Shown here in pieces: positions 6,340 through 8,182 of a stretch of DNA of 8,182 nucleotides. The first letter of the stretch is position 1, and the number at the start of each line of letters is the position of its first letter. The DNA is from an uncultured Acidimicrobiales bacterium (GTDB lineage Bacteria > Actinomycetota > Acidimicrobiia > Acidimicrobiales > SZUA-35): positions 1 through 8,182 of the forward strand of contig CALLIQ010000526.1 of assembly GCA_938008925.1 (NCBI GenBank), written 5' to 3'. The notes below the pieces were generated by a model that was not told the DNA's origin, did no database searches, and saw only the letters and a list, made by a program, of their open reading frames with translations. The translations under genes and the position numbers were made by a program.

Positions 6340-6831
6340 TCAGCGTCGGCCTCGCATGAAGCCGATGGTCTTGGCGATGGCGATGTCTGCGATGACGAGT
6401 GCTTGGCCAGCGACGAGCCACGGAGCGATGGCGGAGGCGTCGGACGACAGGGTGGCGAACACGACGGTCGACGCGGCGACCCAGGCGACATCGGCGCCGA
6501 GGGTGAGCTTGGCGAACGCCGACTCGTGACGAGTTCCCGCCACGATCCAGTGGAGGAACGCGCCGTAGGGAAGCAGGGCGGCGCCGAGCGCGGCGACGAC
6601 CGCCGTCGACCAGTCGAGGACGTTGCCGAACACCGAACTCGCGGCGATGAGGACGACCCCCGACGTCAGTGCGACCACTCGGTCGACCCAGAAGACCCGA
6701 CGCAGGATCGGGGTCGGTCGTGGATCGGCAGGAGTGGAGGTGCTCGAGTTCTGCGTGCTCGTGTTCTGCGTGCTCGTGTTCTTTGAGCTCGTGTTCGCGG
6801 TGGTCGTGGGGTTGGTGGTTGTGGTGGTCAT
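6340..6831 (-). CDS. Small four-helix integral membrane protein with Thr/Ser/Asn-rich N-terminus
   Basis: From ATG 6831 the product has 163 residues. Residues 2-40 are almost only Thr, Ser, Asn, Pro and Gln and include four pentapeptide units (NTSSK, NTSTQ, NTSTQ, NSSTS). Four hydrophobic helices follow at about 47-67, 74-97, 107-128 and 134-157. The pattern FWVDxVVALxSGVVLIAAS, LGAALLPYGAFLHWIVAG and ADVAWVAAST resembles small uncharacterised actinobacterial integral membrane proteins of about 130 residues; no catalytic motif is visible. The frame stays open to an ATG at 6882, but that start lies inside the 29-bp palindrome and lacks a ribosome binding site, so 6831 is preferred. It is divergent from the MmyB-like regulator, which probably controls it. 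Confidence 0.75.
   Translation of the reverse strand: MTTTTTNPTTTANTSSKNTSTQNTSTQNSSTSTPADPRPTPILRRVFWVDRVVALTSGVVLIAASSVFGNVLDWSTAVVAALGAALLPYGAFLHWIVAGTRHESAFAKLTLGADVAWVAASTVVFATLSSDASAIAPWLVAGQALVIADIAIAKTIGFMRGRR
6736..6795 (-). repeat. In-frame 15-bp tandem repeat, four units
   Basis: Four consecutive 15-bp units sharing the core GTGCTCGTGTTCT (plus-strand reading) encode NTSSK-NTSTQ-NTSTQ-NSSTS in the membrane protein's N-terminal tail. The two central units are nearly identical in DNA as well as protein, which suggests recent duplication by slippage. Copy number can change without breaking the frame. Confidence 0.8.
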
Positions 6832-6859
6832 TGGCTCATCGTGAATCCGGGTCGTTGAT

Positions 6860-6888
6860 CGATCCATGACCTGCCAGGTCATGGATCG
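6860..6888. promoter_or_regulatory. Perfect 29-bp palindrome, probable operator of the MmyB-like regulator
   Basis: The left arm CGATCCATGACCTG (6860-6873) and right arm CAGGTCATGGATCG (6875-6888) are exact reverse complements around C6874; the symmetry breaks at the next pair. The palindrome lies 29 bases before the GTG start of the XRE/MmyB-like gene (6918) and 28 bases before the ATG of the divergent membrane-protein gene (6831). Long perfect dyads in divergent promoters next to a dimeric HTH regulator are typical autoregulatory operators. Assignment to this regulator is inference from position. Confidence 0.8.
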
Positions 6889-6917
6889 GGCGCGGTCTCG
6901 ATGGCATCGTTGTCCGG

Positions 6918-7733
6918 GTGACCACGACTCTCGAGACCTTTGGCGACACGCTCCGCTGGTGGCGGTCGGAGCGGCGCTACAGCCAGATGCAGCTGGCCGC
7001 CGACGCCGAGGTGTCGACGCGCCACATCAGCTTTCTCGAAACCGGCAAGGCGAAGCCGAGTCGCGAGATGGTCATCCACCTCGCCGGCGTGCTCGACGTT
7101 CCCCTTCGCGACCGGAACCGCTGGTTGCACGCAGCAGGGTTTTCGCCGCTCTATCCGGAGACCACGTTGGACGCTCCGGCGATGGACGACGTTCGCTCGG
7201 TGTTGTCGACGCTGCTCGACGCCCACATGCCGAACCCCGCCGCAGTCGTCGACCGGCGAGGCGACCTGGTCGACGCCAACGCTGGGGCGATGTCGCTGTT
7301 GGCGAACGTCGTCGAGCCGACGAGCGAAGCACTCGGTGACGTACTCAACCTGAACCGGCTCGGGCTTCACCCCGATGGTGTTCGGCCCCGGACCCGGAAC
7401 TGGCATGCGCTCGGCGCCTCGCTGATTCAGCGCCTCGAGCGCGAAGTGCACCACCGACCCGCCGACGAGGGGCTCGCCGAGTTCTTCGAAGAGATGGTGG
7501 CGCTCCCGGACGTCGACGCGCTGCGCCGTCAACCGATGCTGCCGACGGGGAGCGATCTCGTCGTGTCGATGCACACCGACACGCTCGACGGGCGAGAGGT
7601 GCGCCTCATCACCACGATCGCCACGATCGGCGCGCCGTACGATGTCACGCTCGAAGAGCTGCGCTTCGAGACCTTCTTCCCGACCGACGATGCGACGCGC
7701 GCCGTGCTCGCCGAGTGGGCGGCGGCCGGCTAG
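6918..7733 (+). CDS. XRE-family transcriptional regulator with MmyB-like C-terminal domain
   Basis: The 271-residue protein has an N-terminal helix-turn-helix (~8-64: FGDTLRWWRSERRYSQMQLA, then EVSTRHISFLETGKAKPSREM) followed by WLHAAGFSPLY (69-79), the usual junction in this family. Residues ~85-268 match the MmyB-like ligand-binding domain, with NPAAVVDRRGDLVDANAGAMSLL (106-128), LNLNRLGLHPDGVRP (143-157) and the C-terminal TLEELRFETFFPTDDATRAVL (244-264). The domain is PAS-like, and some members bind lipids or fatty acids. Actinobacterial members often repress a neighbouring dehydrogenase or transporter gene; here the divergent neighbour is a small membrane protein. The start is GTG with little Shine-Dalgarno signal, so a short or leaderless transcript is possible. 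The stop lies 21 bases from the convergent VOC gene stop. Confidence 0.92.
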   Translation: MTTTLETFGDTLRWWRSERRYSQMQLAADAEVSTRHISFLETGKAKPSREMVIHLAGVLDVPLRDRNRWLHAAGFSPLYPETTLDAPAMDDVRSVLSTLLDAHMPNPAAVVDRRGDLVDANAGAMSLLANVVEPTSEALGDVLNLNRLGLHPDGVRPRTRNWHALGASLIQRLEREVHHRPADEGLAEFFEEMVALPDVDALRRQPMLPTGSDLVVSMHTDTLDGREVRLITTIATIGAPYDVTLEELRFETFFPTDDATRAVLAEWAAAG

Positions 7734-7754
7734 GCGCCGTTCCGTTGCCTCGAA

Positions 7755-8111
7755 TCAGTGAGGACGTGAGACGCAGAACTCGTTGCCCTCGGGGTCGGCC
7801 ATGACGTTCCACTGGAAGTTCCACTCGTCCTTCTCGGCGACGTGGGTTGCCCCGAGCCCGACGAGGCGTTTGACCTCGGCGGCCGGATCGTCGGCCTCGA
7901 GATCGAGGTGGCAGCGGTTCTTCGCCGTCTTGGCCTCGGGAACCTGAGCGAAAAGCCAGCGCGGCCCGCCCTCGGGGTTCTTCATCCCGATGCTGGCGAA
8001 GAACTCGCTCGCCCCCTCGTCGACGGGGCGGCCGGTCGCTTCCGACCAGAACGCTGACATCGTCATGGGGTCTGCGCAGTCGAAGGTGATGGCGCCGATT
8101 CGAACGGTCAT
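7755..8111 (-). CDS. VOC-family (glyoxalase-like) protein
   Basis: This 118-residue single-domain protein has the vicinal-oxygen-chelate layout. The first strand is VRIGAITFDCADP, the helix MSAFWSEATG follows, then the strand PRWLFAQVPEAK, CHLDLEADD (67-75, with a candidate metal-ligand His68), the helix DPAAEVKRLVGLGATHV, and the closing VMADPEGNEFCVSRPH with candidate ligand Glu111. This resembles the Glyoxalase_6-type VOC proteins abundant in actinobacteria, which may be enzymes, antibiotic-binding proteins or of unknown role; the substrate cannot be read from sequence. The ATG at 8111 overlaps the stop of an upstream same-strand reading frame as ATGA, which supports this start although no clear ribosome binding site is seen. 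Confidence 0.9.
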   Translation of the reverse strand: MTVRIGAITFDCADPMTMSAFWSEATGRPVDEGASEFFASIGMKNPEGGPRWLFAQVPEAKTAKNRCHLDLEADDPAAEVKRLVGLGATHVAEKDEWNFQWNVMADPEGNEFCVSRPH

Positions 8112-8182
8112 CGTGTGCTCGCTTTCGTGTCGGGCTGATCGTCGGCTCGGAGGCGCTTGATCGGCCAGTGGATCTCGGTGAC
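8108..8182 (-). CDS. C-terminal fragment of an unidentified gene
   Basis: Read on the minus strand from the window edge, an open frame gives VTEIHWPIKRLRADDQPDTK and four more residues (ASTR) before a TGA. Its stop overlaps the VOC start codon as ATGA (8108-8111), the same coupled arrangement seen twice elsewhere in this window. Codons are G/C-ending like the neighbours. With only 24 residues visible, the family cannot be named. It could be a chance open frame, but the ATGA overlap favours a real upstream operon partner of the VOC gene. Confidence 0.5.
   Translation of the reverse strand, partial: VTEIHWPIKRLRADDQPDTKASTR

Noticed and set aside
6356..6362. Isolated ATGAAGC word matching the operator half-site
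   Set aside because: It is a single 7-mer inside the 3' end of a coding region, without an 11-bp-spaced partner; expected by chance.
6623..6844. Plus-strand frame with a Val/Phe/Leu-rich hydrophobic repeat that could look like a small membrane peptide
   Set aside because: It is the exact antisense of the Thr/Ser repeat in the minus-strand membrane protein. It has no ribosome binding site, and its hydrophobicity follows from complementing ACN/AAC codons.

Overview
The window is GC-rich, coding-dense DNA. Codon third positions are strongly G/C, GTG and 4-bp coupled starts are common, and the gene families are typical of Actinomycetota. The mix (DUF1800/DUF1501 pair, TPM-type membrane protein, MmyB-like regulator) fits an environmental actinomycete. 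An Acidimicrobiia/Ilumatobacter-like origin is a guess from composition and gene style only.

Layout. The left half (1-4212) is on the minus strand. In transcription order it holds a DUF1800 protein, a DUF1501 Tat-lipoprotein joined to it by a 4-bp ATGA overlap, a secreted and membrane-anchored TPM-type protein, and at the window edge the first ~22 codons of a RecB/PD-(D/E)XK-like nuclease. From 4316 to 6216 an OmpR-type response regulator and a histidine kinase run on the plus strand, also joined by a 4-bp overlap (GTGA). A convergent gap with short CGTTCTGG repeats follows. Next come a small four-helix membrane protein (minus) and a divergently transcribed MmyB-like XRE regulator (plus). The regulator converges on a VOC/glyoxalase-like gene (minus), which overlaps by ATGA the 3' end of another gene entering from the right edge.

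The most informative sequences are two intergenic operators. Between the DUF1800 start and the response-regulator start lies a 49-bp near-palindrome centred on 4256. It is built of four ATGAAGCG-like octamers: two tandem copies with 11-bp periodicity facing two inverted tandem copies with the same period. This is the geometry expected for OmpR/PhoB-class regulators. It predicts that the two-component system controls both itself and the divergent DUF1800-DUF1501 operon, which would tie these poorly understood exported proteins to an envelope signal. The second is a perfect 29-bp palindrome (14-bp arms) between the membrane-protein gene and the MmyB-like regulator, a likely autoregulatory operator.

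No rRNA, tRNA, CRISPR array, insertion sequence or convincing intrinsic terminator was seen. No gene-free stretch exceeds about 125 bases.
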